From Miscanthus floridulus (Eukaryota; Streptophyta; Magnoliopsida; Poales; Poaceae), in assembly GCF_019320115.1 (NCBI RefSeq), contig NC_089591.1, forward strand, positions 63,480,111 through 63,544,110: 64,000 nucleotides of DNA, given 5' to 3'. Under the pieces are notes generated by a model, which worked only from the letters and a program-made list of their open reading frames with translations, ran no database searches and was not told the DNA's origin. Made by a program: the position numbers and the translations under genes. Shown piece by piece: positions 12,099-24,063 of the stretch. Numbering within the stretch: the stretch's first letter is position 1; every line of letters starts with the position of its first letter.

Positions 12099-12491
12099 CT
12101 CATTGTCACAAACAAGTGATGCTTTGAACATCAACATGGTCTTCAAAATACAACTTTAACTCATATTTTACATATAATTTTTTTATAATACATAGAAAAA
12201 GTATTTTGATGTTTCACTGAGTTCCACTTGCCCCTGCGCAAATAAGACACCTAAAAGTTGATATTGTAAAGTTTTAGATATTGGAGCTTATTAGTGGTTC
12301 TCACTACCAGGGACCTTAATCTTGGTTGTAATTGCAATCATCTCAAAATATGTAACACGTTGGTGGGGAAGGAATTTAGTTCTTGATGTGGCGCATGTGG
12401 CCGAGGTTGAATCCGTCGTCGGAGTTAGTGCCGGCGCCTGGTGGTGGCACGTTGAGCGATCATAGTTGTGCAGTCGCTCCATGTACTCAAA
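12099..12491. other. Intergenic DNA, nothing recognised
   Basis: No gene seen; short open frames on both strands are chance. Confidence 0.4.
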
Positions 12492-12629
12492 GGCCCCGTT
12501 CGCTTGTCTTAAATTTGGCTTGTTCGGCTTGTTTTTTCAGCCGGAACAGTGTTTTTCTCTCACAACAATTCAGCCGGAACAGTGTTTTTCAGTCAGTTTC
12601 AGCCAAAGTTCAGACCAGCGAACGGGGCC
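12492..12629. mobile_element. Short MITE, second family (GGCCCCGTTCGCTTG ends)
   Basis: Inverted ends ggccccgttcgcttg and cagcgaacggggcc, flanked by AAA on both sides. The interior has two copies of cagccggaacagtgtttttc and the typical tctcacaacaattcagcc. It is one of several copies in the window (2290, 21588, 53700, 62735). Confidence 0.75.
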
Positions 12630-13779
12630 AAAGAAGCGTACCCGGTACCCCCGAGCGGGCCCTCCTCCTCGTCGACGGGCTGCGGCGGGCGATGCTCCCG
12701 CCTAGCAAACCACACGAGAGGAAGAGGACGAAGAGGAAGTGGCGGCCAAGCATCCGTCGCGGCCATGGCACTCAGATGCGACGAATCAAGTGTGCACCTC
12801 TCCACTTGTTACGAGATACAAACAAATGATTGTGCCTAGATCTTCGAGGGGGATTGGTCATATGGTCTGGAAGGTGCGAAGGACGCCGGAGTCGGCCGGG
12901 TGCGAGGAAGAGACGAGGAGGGAGCAAAGGTATCACTGAAGGCTATTAAGTGATTTTGGTGTTTGAATTATAACATGACAATTTGGACTCACATCCGTTG
13001 ACAATTTGGATGACAATTTGGCCTCACATCCGTTGCTAGTATACAAGGTTAAGTTCAAATGGATGCAAGGTTGGCTTGAACTCAGATAACGTGAAGATTG
13101 AAGTGATGAACACCTGCTGTTGAAGACTTTGTTGGCCCCTCCTAGATCTCATTTTAACTCAAATTACGATTCTTGCATGCCATGGTGCAAGTTTATACGA
13201 CTGTTTATGCCACTATAGCAAATGTAGAGTCTAATCTACTACTTATTCTTTTTTTAATAAAATCTGAAAGGAAAGTTTCGAAACAAATGCGCAATAAGCA
13301 AAAGAGCTTTAATTTAACATGAGGATAAAAGGTTTATAACAACTAATATGTTCAAAAATTTGAAATAAAAATTTAGACTCGTAATGCCACGAGGCATAGG
13401 CCTGATCTTTCAACGGCTGATTGTTAAATTATCACAGCCAGCGAGGGATTAAAGAGTATTTGTATGCATATTTTATTAGAAAATAAATAAAGATAGGGCA
13501 CAAAGATAAATATTTTTAATTAGGTGTAGATAATAGATACGTTCTTATCATGTCTCTCAAGATTTTAGCTCGTCCGGATGTACCTCATCTAGTTCGATTA
13601 GATTTGATTAAAAGTCCCCATCACGAAATCCAACCCGTTCTAAATAGAACATGGGATTATGGGTCTCGTTGTTTAGCAAGTCCAAGCTCCAAAAACTAAC
13701 TGAGAAGATAGATGACTTTCCTTAAGATTCGTCACTGTGTGCTGCCAAATTTGGCCAGGCGCCAAACCACCAGCACTGA
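12630..13779. other. Intergenic DNA upstream of CCD7
   Basis: No gene supported. 12960-13040 holds small direct repeats of gacaatttgg and cctcacatccgttg. The rest is AT-rich. Confidence 0.4.
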
Positions 13780-14010
13780 GGGTGCGTTTAGATCCAAAAA
13801 ATTTTGGATTTTGGCTCACTGTAGCATTTCGTTTGTATTTAGTAATTAGTGTCTAATTATGGACTAATTAGGTTCAAAAGTTTCGTCTCGCGATTTCTCG
13901 ACCAACTGTGTAATTAGTTTTTTTTCGTCTACATTTAGTACTCCATGCATGTGCCGCAAGATTCGATGTGACAGTTACTATGTAAAATTTTTTGGCAACT
14001 AAACGGGGCC
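13780..14010. mobile_element. Tourist-like MITE in the CCD7 promoter
   Basis: Ends gggtgcgtttagatcc and ggcaactaaacggggcc, flanked by TGA on both sides (13777-13779 and 14011-14013). It lies 130 bp upstream of the CCD7 start codon, so it occupies promoter or 5' leader sequence. An in-frame open stretch enters from the element, but its only initiator-like codon is TTG, so the element probably does not supply the start. Confidence 0.85.
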
Positions 14011-14141
14011 TGAGCCACGGCCACACCACTGATACCACCAATGCAGAATGCACAAGGCCGGGCATCTATATTTCCGACTCCTCCACGCCTAGCAACGCGC
14101 CCGCGACCGAGACCGGCACAAGCACAACACAAAACAAACAC

Positions 14142-16698
14142 ATGTCTCAGCACACCATTGCCGTCATGCACGCCGTCGTGCACCACCACCCTGGCCACCG
14201 CGCACCGCCGCCTCGCTGCTGCTCTCGCGGCCACGGGCGCAGCAGCGTCGTCGTCCGCGCCGCGGCCGCGGCCACCGTCACCAGCACCCCGGGCGCCGCG
14301 GCGACAGCGCCGGACTCGCCGTCCGCGGCGTTCTGGGACTACAACCTCCTATTCCGGTCGCAGCGCGCCGAGTCCCGCGACCCCGTGGCGCTCCGCGTCA
14401 CGGAGGGCGCGATCCCGCCGGACTTCCCGGCGGGCACCTACTACCTCGCCGGGCCTGGGATGTTCGCCGACGACCACGGGTCCACCGTGCACCCGCTCGA
14501 CGGCCACGGCTACCTCCGCTCGTTCCGCTTCGGCGGCGCCGACGACGGCGGCGAGACGACGGCGCACTACTCCGCGCGGTACGTGGAGACGGCGGCGAAG
14601 CGGGAGGAGCACGACGACGCGGGCGGCGCGTCGTCGTGGCAGTTCACGCACCGGGGCCCCTTCTCGGTGCTGCAGGGCGGGAACCGGGTGGGCAACGTGA
14701 AGGTGATGAAGAACGTGGCTAACACCAGCGTGCTACGCTGGGGCGGCCGCGTGCTCTGCCTCTGGGAAGGCGGCGAGCCGTACGAGCTGGACACGCGGAC
14801 GCTGGAGACCATCGGCCCGTTCGACATCCTCGGCCGCCTCGCCGGCGGCACCACCACCGACGAAGCGGCACGAGACGACGACAGCAGCGAGGCTGCGCGT
14901 CACGGGCGCCGGCGGCGGCCGTGGCTGCAGGAGGCAGGGATCGACGTGGCCGCGCGCCTGCTGCGACCGGTCCTCAGTGGTCTGTACCGTCACTGCCACC
15001 TCTGCATCTGCATGCGGTCGGCGCACGCACCAGAGCCTGCGGCTGCAGATATCCACTCCGACCCGACCGACCTGACGTTTGTGCACTCGTGTGGATCCCG
15101 CAGGTGTCTTCAGCATGCCGGCCAAGCGGCTACTCGCGCACTACAAGATCGACACCAAGAGGAACCGGCTGCTGATGGTGGCGTGCAACGCCGAGGACAT
15201 GCTCCTCCCGCGCTCCAACTTCACCTTCTACGGTCCGCGCCCTGCACTGCATACCCCTTAGCCTGCTCAAATCGAGTCAATCACAGATTCAAACGAAGTT
15301 CACGCCACCTGCTCGATCACTGACGTTGACGACGGCACTGCACCGCAGAGTTCGAGGCCAACTTCGCGCTGGTGCAGACGCGGGAGTTCGTGGTGCCGGA
15401 CCACCTGATGATCCACGACTGGACCTTCACCGACAGCCACTACGTCCTCCTCGGCAACAGAATCAGGCTGGACATTCCCGGTACGGAAGGGGATTAGAAT
15501 ACTTCTCTCTCTCTGTTTTTTTTTAACTCCTGAGGCCAGACCGGCAGAGTCATTTGCAGCGTTCTCACGTGAGTGGCGTGCGGTGTTTGTGCAGGTTCGC
15601 TGCTGGCGCTCACGGGCACTCACCCAATGATCGCGGCCCTCGCCGTGGACCCGAGCCGGCAGTCCACGCCCGTCTACCTGCTGCCGCGCTCCCCGGAGGC
15701 CGACGCCAAGGCCAGCGGCCGCGACTGGAGCGTGCCCATCGAGGCGCCGTCGCAGATGTGGTCCATGCACGTCGGCAACGCCTTCGAGGAGCGCAACGCC
15801 CGGGGCGGCATCAACATACAGCTCCACATGTCCGGCTGCTCCTACCAGTGGTTCAACTTCCACAGGATGTTCGGTAAATTCCGGATACATACATCTTCGA
15901 AATCCTGTTGATTGAACAATGTTGTTCACCATGTACATCTTCGAAATTCTTTGACCTGCTACCGGCGCAGGTTACAATTGGCAGAACAAGAAGCTGGACC
16001 CGTCCTTCATGAACATAGCCAAGGGAAGGGAATGGCTACCTCGTCTTGTTCAGGTGAGCAATCGCTTGTTCAGTACTGGGGGGTACTGTAACAGATGTGG
16101 AATATCAATAGTGACAGAATTGTGGTACGTACGTACGCCCCGACCAATCCAATGCAGGTGTCAATCGACCTCGACAAGAGAGGAACGTGCCGAGGATGCT
16201 CCGTCCGGAGACTGTCCGACCAGTGGACCAGGCCGGCGGACTTCCCGGCGATCAACCCAGGCTTCGCCAACCGGAGGAACCGGTTCGTCTACGCCGGCGG
16301 TGCCTCCGGTTCACGCAGGTTCTTGCCGTACTTCCCCTTCGACAGCGTCGTCAAGGTAGACGTCGCTGATGGATCGGCGCGGTCGTGGTCTGCCGCCGGG
16401 CGCAAGTTCGTTGGTGAGCCGGTCTTCGTCCCGACCGGCCTTAGCGAGGATGACGGCTATGTTCTGCTTGTCGAGGTAGGAGGCACATCCATTCAAGAAC
16501 CGACATGGGGAAAGAGAAACATGTCAGCTGACCCTGATGTTGCTTTGTTCGCAGTATGCAGTGTCTGATCACAGGTGTCATCTGGTGGTGCTGGACGCAA
16601 GGAAGATCGGGGAAAGGGACGCAGTTGTGGCAAAACTTGAGGTGCCCAAGCACCTCACCTTCCCAATGGGATTCCATGGGTTTTGGGCAGATGAATGA
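14142..16698 (+). CDS. CCD7: Carotenoid cleavage dioxygenase 7
   Basis: CCD7 cuts 9-cis-beta-carotene at the 9',10' bond in plastids, the second committed step to carlactone and strigolactones (rice HTD1/D17, Arabidopsis MAX3). Seven exons join in frame with GT-AG introns: 14142-14979, 15104-15232, 15349-15480, 15595-15873, 15971-16053, 16158-16475 and 16555-16698. They give 640 residues, near the family size. The leader is Arg/Ala-rich without acids up to about residue 50, a likely transit peptide. The four iron-ligand histidines can be placed: H292 (LLAHYKID), H345 (MIHDWTFTD), H425 (MWSMHVGNAFEE) and H634 (GFHGFW). Family wording such as AAFWDYNLLFRSQRAE and GGNRVGNVKVMKN identifies subfamily 7 rather than CCD8, CCD1 or NCED. 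ATG 14142 was chosen as the first ATG downstream of the MITE; 14166 is an alternative. All exons look intact. Confidence 0.95.
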
Positions 16699-17399
16699 CA
16701 CCACAAACATCCAATCTAACTCACTGAGCCCTGAAGTAGACCCAAGTTGTCTTGATCGCTTGAAACCTCTGAAACTGAAAGGAACGCAACAACACGGTCT
16801 TTTGTTGTTCCGCTCGCTCTTCAGTCGGTTGCCCTCTCACAAGCCATCACGGAGACGTCTACTTCGACTCGAGCTGCTTTCAAGAACCTCGTACTTGGAC
16901 TCTTCTGGCATCGACGACTTCTATGATCCCTTGGCTTTTCTCGACATGTTTTGTACCATGATCGCCTCAACTTTGTATTGAACTCCTTTTTCTATTTAGT
17001 GAAATATATGCTCCGCACGTTCTAAAAAAAAAAGGTCGCTCAAACAAACACATGATACCATGTAAAGTCTGTTCAAATGTACCATGGAACATGGATGCAA
17101 AATGCAAAGCTGCATCCTACATCAAGCACTGATAACCTGTAGAATTTTGCCTCGCCAAGACTTTAGACCATACTAATGTTCATGAAGCACACGGTAGATC
17201 ATATTATGTAATAACGTTCAAGACATTCCCACACAGTAAACATATAAAGTTTCCACCAAGAGTACTGATAAGGCAACTTCTGGACCCGAGAACTAAGACA
17301 TAACACCACAGATAACCATGTTGAAAAGGACTAATTCTAGAAGTAATCCTGCACACAACTAAGAAACCACCAAACTGTGAAGTCGACGAATTGCTGTGC
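16699..17399. other. Convergent 3' flanks
   Basis: Space between the CCD7 stop and the stop of the minus-strand gene. It should hold both 3' untranslated regions; no other gene or element was recognised. Confidence 0.5.
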
Positions 17400-19248
17400 T
17401 CAGCGTATACGAGCTATAGTTACCACGATGAAGACGAACACCGAGAGCATGAATGACATCTTCACTATATCATCAGAGAAATCGTAGTTCTTGCCCCCAG
17501 CTTGAAAGAGCATATTCACGAGCCCAAGTATTTTCTCAAGGAATTCCCTGATTTTTGCCTGGGTGTTTTCCAAGACCCACATCATAAATCCAGGAGGAGC
17601 AGTAGAGCTTCCCTTGAGATCAGTTTCCTTTGCTAAAAGACAGGATAAGTAGCATCAGATGCAGATTCGTCCAACTAATAAAACAAGAGGCCAACAGAAC
17701 TAAGTGGGTTTTATTGTTTATATGTTTTCACATAACAAAAGGTCAAAAAGATTATTCAAGGGCTGCTGCCTAACTAAAAACATTGTTCACCCATTCCAAT
17801 CCAAAGATGCCAAAAGCAGAATCTAAAAGCCACATACCATCCTGGAAGGACTTCTTGAATTCTTGTACCACATCGTTGTTCATCACAGCATCCCATACAG
17901 CCTTGTCAGTTGACAAGGCCATAACCATTTTCTACATGTAAGCAAAAGAAAGTCATGGTAAATCAGGAAAACTAGGTTATTTTTTGCAGACAGTATACAT
18001 GAACCGACGCTGATGGCGTGTCAAAGTTTATGGCACGAAATTCGTATTTCTATCCATAAATAGCACCACTCAAGTCAAGCCACATTACCTGAACAGAAGC
18101 GTCTTCATGCAATAGGTGGAATGCATCCAGTACACTTCGATGTTCCTTTGTCAAAAGAGCACTTGAGTTAAGAACGAGCCTAGCAGATTCAGTCCATTCA
18201 TCTAGTCCGACCTCAGATGCATCAGAATCCAGAGCAAAATGATTCACGAATATCCCAGACGAAGGGTGCACTGAGATGGGCAATGCGAGGGCTTGTAGAT
18301 CAGCAGGTTCAGAGTCCACGGCAGGAGCCTTCTCAAACACCCTGCATGAAAGAGTCAATTTGCTTATATGGATGGATCAATAATGCAACGACAGACTGAA
18401 TCAGTTAAACAAATATGAAGGCCATATGCTCTAAACAATACTGAAGGGTGACAACTCCACTAACAGGATAAGAAGCTCTAACTAGGCAATGACGGAGCAA
18501 GTATCAATCAACATAGTAAAAAAGCAAGAAAATTTGCTCTATTAGCAGAAAAAAAAAACAATTAAATAAATTGGAGATGCAACTGCATCTGATAGCAAGG
18601 CGTACACTCTGAGCAATTTGAAGGATACACGAAACAAACATAGAGTGATTTGAGGCACGCTAACTTGCAATGACAATTTGCAGTAAATAATACCGGATTA
18701 CCGGTCCGTGCAAAAACTACAAATCACGGAAAACTTCACAATCTAATTACAGACACCAGAATTAAGTAAGCAACATGTAATTAATTACACTAAAAAACTC
18801 CAATCTTTAATGATCTTTTCCAAACAATAATCCAATTATACAACCAGATCATCACCAACCTAAGAAATCAACACCTATAACTTTATCAAAAGTAGATAGA
18901 ATCTTACTGCTTGATGCTGGCGACGGCGGCGCGGACCTCGTCATCGGTGGGCGCGACCCCGAACACAACGCCATGCTCCTCCGTTGCCTCCTGGAGGGCG
19001 TCAGGTGCGTCGGCATCTCCCTCGGCGACGACGACCTCCTCCCAGTCCTCGCCGTCGCTGCGCAGCGTGCGGGACTCCCAGCACGCGGCGGAGGCGATGG
19101 AAGCCGGAGGCGGCGGTGAGGTTGCGCGCAGCGGGCGGCCTCCGGCGCGCGACAGTGAAAGGGCGCCGCCGGAGGAGGAAGAAGATGGGATGGCTGGGGC
19201 GGTGGCCGCGACGGAGCGGCTGGCGAGGCGCACGAAATTCCTGCTGGT
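17400..19248 (-). CDS. Uncharacterised tail-anchored plant protein
   Basis: Four exons on the minus strand join in frame with GT-AG introns: 19248-18908, 18341-18089, 17931-17838 and 17632-17400. They give about 306 residues ending RIR. The first 45 residues (MTSRNFVRLASRSVAAT onward) are rich in Ser/Ala/Arg without acids, a possible organelle leader. A second in-frame start would add 23 residues. The middle is acidic (DGEDWEEVVVAEGDADAPD) and then shows helical wording: PSSGIFVNHFALDSDASEVG, VWDAVMNNDVVQEFKKSFQD, LENTQAKIREFLEKILGLVN. The last about 19 residues (MSFMLSVFVFIVVTIARIR) form a single membrane segment with a basic tip, so a tail anchor is likely. I do not recognise the family and assign no function. 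Confidence 0.8.
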
Positions 19249-21230
19249 CATGGCTGATGCGTCGCCGCCTCTCCAACCTCGCCGGTCCCTCCTGGTATGA
19301 ACCACGTAAACCACCATGAGCGAGCCGCAGCCGCCCTATCAGCTGATACGACTCGCCTCCCCTCGCCTCCTGCTTAGAATTTTTATTTTATTTTTATTTT
19401 TGTGGGGTGGCTTCCTCGTCTCGATCGACGAGGTCTTGGTCGGTTAAAATACCCCCATCTGCTTTCGGAGATAATAACCTAATGGAGCCATGGAGGTTGC
19501 ACGATACTTTAAATAAATAACTGTAGGGTTTACAAGTTTTATTTTTAGAATCACACAGTGCAATGTAGACGCTTACAATACGCACGTATACTCACCCCTA
19601 TAAATACACGTACACAAACTCTATCTTTATAAGTCCTCTGAAGTACCGAATCAATATATCTCGAGATTCACAGAGTCATCACTTTTATCTCTATAATAAT
19701 CTATACCTAATATTAAAACTAGAAAGATTTTCTTTTCTTTTGTGTAACGCATCTCCATATTTTGTACGTGACTTACTCATCATTTATAATATACATTTAT
19801 ATTATACATATTAGAAAAACACGCGTCCTGTAGATGACACAATCGTTAAATAAATTTCTAATAAGCTATGTGTTGCAACATACGACATGTTTGGTCTGTA
19901 TGGACAGCTCGGAACAACGATGCAATCTTTCGGCAAGTGCAACCTTCTGTCCAAGCATTTTGCAAACTGATCTTCAGGAAGGAGTTTGGTCAAGTTATCT
20001 TTAGAGCAAAGCAAAGTATGAACCTCTCATTAGTCAATGGCTAAAAGCTTATGTGTAATTTTGTTAGCTTTCTTTGTATCTTTTTGTTCTGTTTTGTAAC
20101 CTTTTGTATGAACTCATTGTTTTTGTGAATAAAAGTCAAATAGAGGGTAACCCCTTCTGTTTTTCTTAAAAAAGAAAACATACAAACATGTTTGCTAGTA
20201 TATATTGACATAAATCTAATTTCTCCTGCACATTCGCTACGGTCTCTCCTTGTTGCCAGGAGATAAAGATCTATATATGCACTCATTATAATTATATAAT
20301 CTGGATCGAGTTTCCGGGTGCAAATGTACATCTTTTAATTCAGCCGCGGCTTTCTCGGTGTTAACTTTTTATCTCTATATTAATTAAGTATTTTCATTTT
20401 TAACAATCAATAGGCTTGTGTCAGCATAACCTTTTCCTATTGCTCAAGAAAACTGTGTTACGTGATCTTATATCCATCGACGGTTTATAAAATATTAATG
20501 AGCCACTGTTAGCTGTAATTTTCTATTTGATGATGCAATTATCTGTGATTTGAATAACAACCCAGTGCCGTATGAGTTATTTTTCGCGTTTGTCTAGTCT
20601 AGTACAGTACTCAATCCATTCCAAATTATAGATTTATTACTTACTACGCACTATGTCTAGATGCATAAAAACAATGTATATAGAAAAGCTAAAACGTTTA
20701 GAACGGACGAAGGGAGTATATGCCAATTTCCAGATTCTACCGGTAGTTCGTCGCTGAGAGAGAAACCACCAAATTGTTGGTAGCGCGAACAGGATCCATT
20801 GGCAACCGCCAACAACAAGTGTCTTTCCTGAGCGAGAGCACCACACTTTCACGTGCGTGCGGGAGAGTCTAGCCGCTAGCCGATGGGCGTGCGGTAAGGG
20901 CCGGCCTGCCGCATGAGTGATGCCGCGCGGACGGCCCAATGTGGGCGTGAAGGTGGTATTCCGGCCGTCACGTTTTTGGATGAGGATTATCGTTTTTTGA
21001 GGAAAATGAGGATTATCGTAAACAGCATTGATGAACAAAAGAAATTTGGCGACGGAGTTTATCGGACGGTACACAGTGCTACTCCGGGGAATCAATGGCT
21101 AAATATATGCCTGGGATCATTGTTCGTACAACATAGTTACAGTAGACAAACCAAGAACAAACACAATGTCATACGATCACACACATAACACACAATGTCT
21201 ACGTCCACAACGAAAGGATGCAGATGCACG
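19249..21230. other. Intergenic region with decayed repeats
   Basis: No gene supported. A Helitron-like left end (tctatacctaatattaaaac) starts at about 19700. 20612-20720 resembles half of a Stowaway-type element (ccattccaaattatag to acgaagggagta). The rest is AT-rich. Up to about 19350 it includes the promoter side of the tail-anchored protein gene. Confidence 0.45.
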
Positions 21231-21587
21231 CTAGCTTGTCAGACGACGACCGCCTCCACGTTCCCGGGCACGCCATGATCTGGTACACCAGCGCCGATCA
21301 TCGGGCCGGCCCAGTACACGGCCTGGTTCTTGAAGCGCCCGCTGACGACGGCCGCCCCGAAGGAGCGGGCCGGGTTCATGGACGCGCCCGACAGCGAGCC
21401 CGCGGCCAGCACACACGCGCCCTCCGTGAGCCCCACCGCCAGCGCGCCCAGCGCCGTGGCCGCGAACCCCCGTTTGCCGCCGCTGGAGCGAGGGTCGCCG
21501 ACCACGTGCACCGTGTACACCAGCAGGAACGTGAGTACGCCCTCCATGACCGCGCCGCCGAACCTGGTCATCGCCACCACATTCCTT

Positions 21588-21722
21588 CGGTTCGGTTGGC
21601 TGGTTCGTATCGTTGCTGCTTTGTGAAGAAGTACTGTTGGCTGATTTGTGTGAGAGAAAAATACTGTTTCGGCTGAAAATTTACGATCGTTTACGACAAG
21701 CCACAGCCAAACGAACAGCGTC
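21588..21722. mobile_element. MITE of the second family within the TIP5 pseudogene
   Basis: Inverted arms gttcggttggctgg and ccacagccaaacgaac surround tgtgtgagagaaaaatactgtttcggctgaaa. It lies at the boundary between exon 3 and the preceding intron of the pseudogene, so it may have disturbed the splice acceptor. Confidence 0.65.
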
Positions 21723-21883
21723 ATCGGCACCTCGTGCGTGCATGCGCAAGTTCATCGATTTTAGCGAGCGATCAATGTGAAACGACGACGGTTAATGTCA
21801 GAAAGGAAGTGATCGAGAGCGGTTAGGACGACAAGCCTTGCCGGCGGAGAAGAGGTTGAGGGAGAGGCAGGCCATGGTGGCGC

Positions 21884-22039
21884 CAGGGGCGAAGCCACGT
21901 TAATCTTGCCCGGTGCCCATGCACCAAGGTAAAAAAAATTACTACTAACTACATAAATTTTCACCATGTATTGCTACCGGATTAATGTATGTCTCCTTAG
22001 CAGTGTACCACCATGAATTTAGAGTTGGCTTCGCCCCTG
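21884..22039. mobile_element. 156-bp hAT-type MITE inside pseudogene exon
   Basis: Perfect 14-bp inverted ends caggggcgaagcca and tggcttcgcccctg, flanked by 8-bp direct repeats ggtggcgc and ggtggtgc with one mismatch. The CAGGGGCG end and the 8-bp duplication are hAT traits. It interrupts the TIP5 exon 2 between LLG and ACL. Confidence 0.88.
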
Positions 22040-22520
22040 GGTGGTGCCGAGCAGTTGCGACGCCTAGTAGAAGATGGCGCTCGGGACCCGATGTGGCCGT
22101 CGATGGCCTAGGCGAACGTGACGGCGGGGTTGACGTGGCTGCCGGAGACGTCGGCGGCGATGAGTACCGCAGCGAAGAGCCCGAACGCCTGCGCGACGGC
22201 GGTGGACACCAACGGCGAGGTGCTGGTGGTAACGTCCGCCGTCGTCAGCATTCCTGGCAACACACGCACACACATTCCAAACGCAGCGCACGGCGATCAG
22301 AAAAAACCGTCCATAATTACAACTGTATATCAACTCACTCATGTGGATGGACGGAATGCAGGGAAACTTGACGTACGGGCGGAGATGGCAGAGCCGACGG
22401 CGGTGAACACGAAGAGGAAGGTGGAGATGAACTCGGCGAGGTAGGAACGGAGGAACGGAGCGACGGCGGCGAGAAGCAGTGCTTCAAGTGGACAAGGAGG
22501 TTGTTCGACGTCGACGCCAT

Positions 22521-23012
22521 GGCACGACTTCTTCGCTCTTCGCTGTTTCAAGTGTATGTTGCGCGCGCACTAATGCCGCACGGGCAGTGTTCCGGAGTTT
22601 TATAGCGAGGCCGCGAGGGAGTGGGCGCGTCCGTAGAGTGAAACCGCGCCTGGGTGGTTCGCAGCGGTTGCTGCCGCGCTCGCGCGTGTCCGTTCCAAGT
22701 TCACACGCCCGTTGAGGCCAGTGTGTGCCGCCTGCCGCGGCGTATACACGCACGTGTGAACATCCGTCCAGAACATAGGAGTATATACGGAGTACTTGGA
22801 AAGGCTGAACCGTACATAGTACATTTATACAGATACAGATCGAGCGGTTCTCTCGCTTACAGCATCTTGGCAGCGTTGGTGAAAATTAAACCAGAAGGGA
22901 AATGCAAACAAGACCAAACATAATCACAAGCACGAAGCGATGACACGACGACGGATCGACGACGATGGTGAAATCAACACGACGGATTGCATTGGGTCCG
23001 GATCGACTTTCT
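22521..23012. other. Spacer between the two TIP genes
   Basis: Contains the former promoter of the TIP5 pseudogene and the 3' untranslated part of the TIP2 gene; no other gene seen. Confidence 0.5.
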
Positions 23013-23960
23013 TCATGGGTACTCCTGCTGGCCGACCGGCTGGTAGGAGGCGATGAACACGTCGCCGTAGACGAGCCCCGCCAGGCCGCCGCCGATGAGG
23101 GGGCCGACCCAGTAGACCCAGTTGCCGGCGAAGTTGCCAGCGGCCACGGCGGGGCCGAAGGAGCGGGCCGGGTTCATGGAGCCGCCGCTGAAGGGTCCGG
23201 CGGCCAGGATGTTGGCGCCGACGATGAAGCCGATGGCGATGGGCGCGATGGTGCCGAGGGACCCCTTCTTGGGGTCGGCCGCGGTGGCGTACACGGTGTA
23301 CACGAGCGCGAAGGTGATCACGATCTCCATCACCACGCCCTCGATTTCGCTGATCCCGGACACGCCGTGTGTCGGGATAGCCTGTGCACAGTTCGTTAAG
23401 CTCCAAAGTGAGAAGGTGCACAGTGAAAAAAAAACTACACAGCTACTGTAACGTGCCAAGAGAGACTGATCGAATCGAACCTGTCCGTGGGTGACGTACT
23501 GCAGGAGAAGGCACGCCACGGAGGCGCCGAGCAGCTGGGCGACCCAGTATAAGATGCCGGTGAGGATGGTGATGTGGCCGCCGACGGCGAGGCCAAAGGT
23601 GACGGCGGGGTTCAGGTGGCCGCCGGAGACGTTGGCGGCCATGGAGACACCCACGAAGAGCGCGAACGCATGGGCGATGGCGATGGCCACAAGGCCGGTG
23701 GGGTCCAGAGCGCCACCCTTTGTCAATTGCGCTGCACAAGACGAATTTGAGGTTGTACATCCCTAGTCAGTGGTGTGAAATAAAGTGAAATGAGACATGC
23801 GAGTAAGGTGCTTGTGATAGTAGAAAAGCTCACAGTAGGCAATGGCGGACCCGACGCCGGCGAACACGAAGAGGAGCGTGGCAATGAACTCGGCCACATA
23901 GGCCTTGAGGGACGCGGCGCTGAAAGAGTCGCCCAAGCTTCCAAATGCAAGCTTCACCAT
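23013..23960 (-). CDS. Tonoplast aquaporin, TIP2 type
   Basis: A vacuolar-membrane channel for water; TIP2 members of other plants also pass ammonia. Three minus-strand exons (23960-23834, 23731-23481, 23381-23013) join in frame with GT-AG introns and give 248 residues, the normal TIP length. Six hydrophobic helices are evident. Both NPA boxes are intact: [11 protein letters not shown] (NPA at 83-85) and [12 protein letters not shown] (196-198). H63 in helix 2 and R199 fit the His/Ile/Gly/Arg selectivity filter expected of TIP2. The start [19 protein letters not shown] and the ending [11 protein letters not shown] resemble maize TIP2-1/2-2. The exon 1/2 junction gives AYSQLTKGG, where I would expect Gly rather than Ser in relatives. 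It is not clear which TIP2 paralogue this is, so no number is given. Confidence 0.95.
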
Positions 23961-24063
23961 CTTTTTTTCTCTGAAGGTATTCCGGCCCTTAGACTGAGTT
24001 GGAATTCAGAGAAGATTGGCTATAGCTTATCAGGCTGATGCGAGAGTTTCTTCAGCTCAGTCT

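Larger units (their letters stand above)
21239..22520 (-). pseudogene. TIP5-type aquaporin pseudogene
   Basis: Tonoplast intrinsic proteins are six-helix water and solute channels. Minus-strand remnants of the usual three TIP exons are 22520-22377, 22253 to about 21840, and about 21578-21239. They carry [82 protein letters not shown] and [11 protein letters not shown], most like monocot TIP5;1. Lesions: a tandem 8-bp duplication (gaacggag twice, 22445-22460) shifts exon 1; exon 2 has a TAG after VTFA (22108-22110), a one-base loss near 22088 and another TAG (22064-22066); a 156-bp hAT-type MITE splits exon 2. The C-terminal end is also altered ([16 protein letters not shown]). It lies head-to-tail downstream of the intact TIP2 gene. 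Confidence 0.92.

Noticed and set aside
12383..12829. 148-codon ORF spanning a MITE
   Set aside because: Half of it is MITE sequence and the remainder has no recognisable feature.
13992..14141. N-terminal extension of CCD7 into the MITE
   Set aside because: The frame is open but starts at a TTG inside the MITE; the first ATG with a plausible transit peptide is 14142.
22924..23421. 165-codon Arg/His-rich ORF over the TIP2 gene
   Set aside because: Out-of-frame shadow of TIP2 exon 3.
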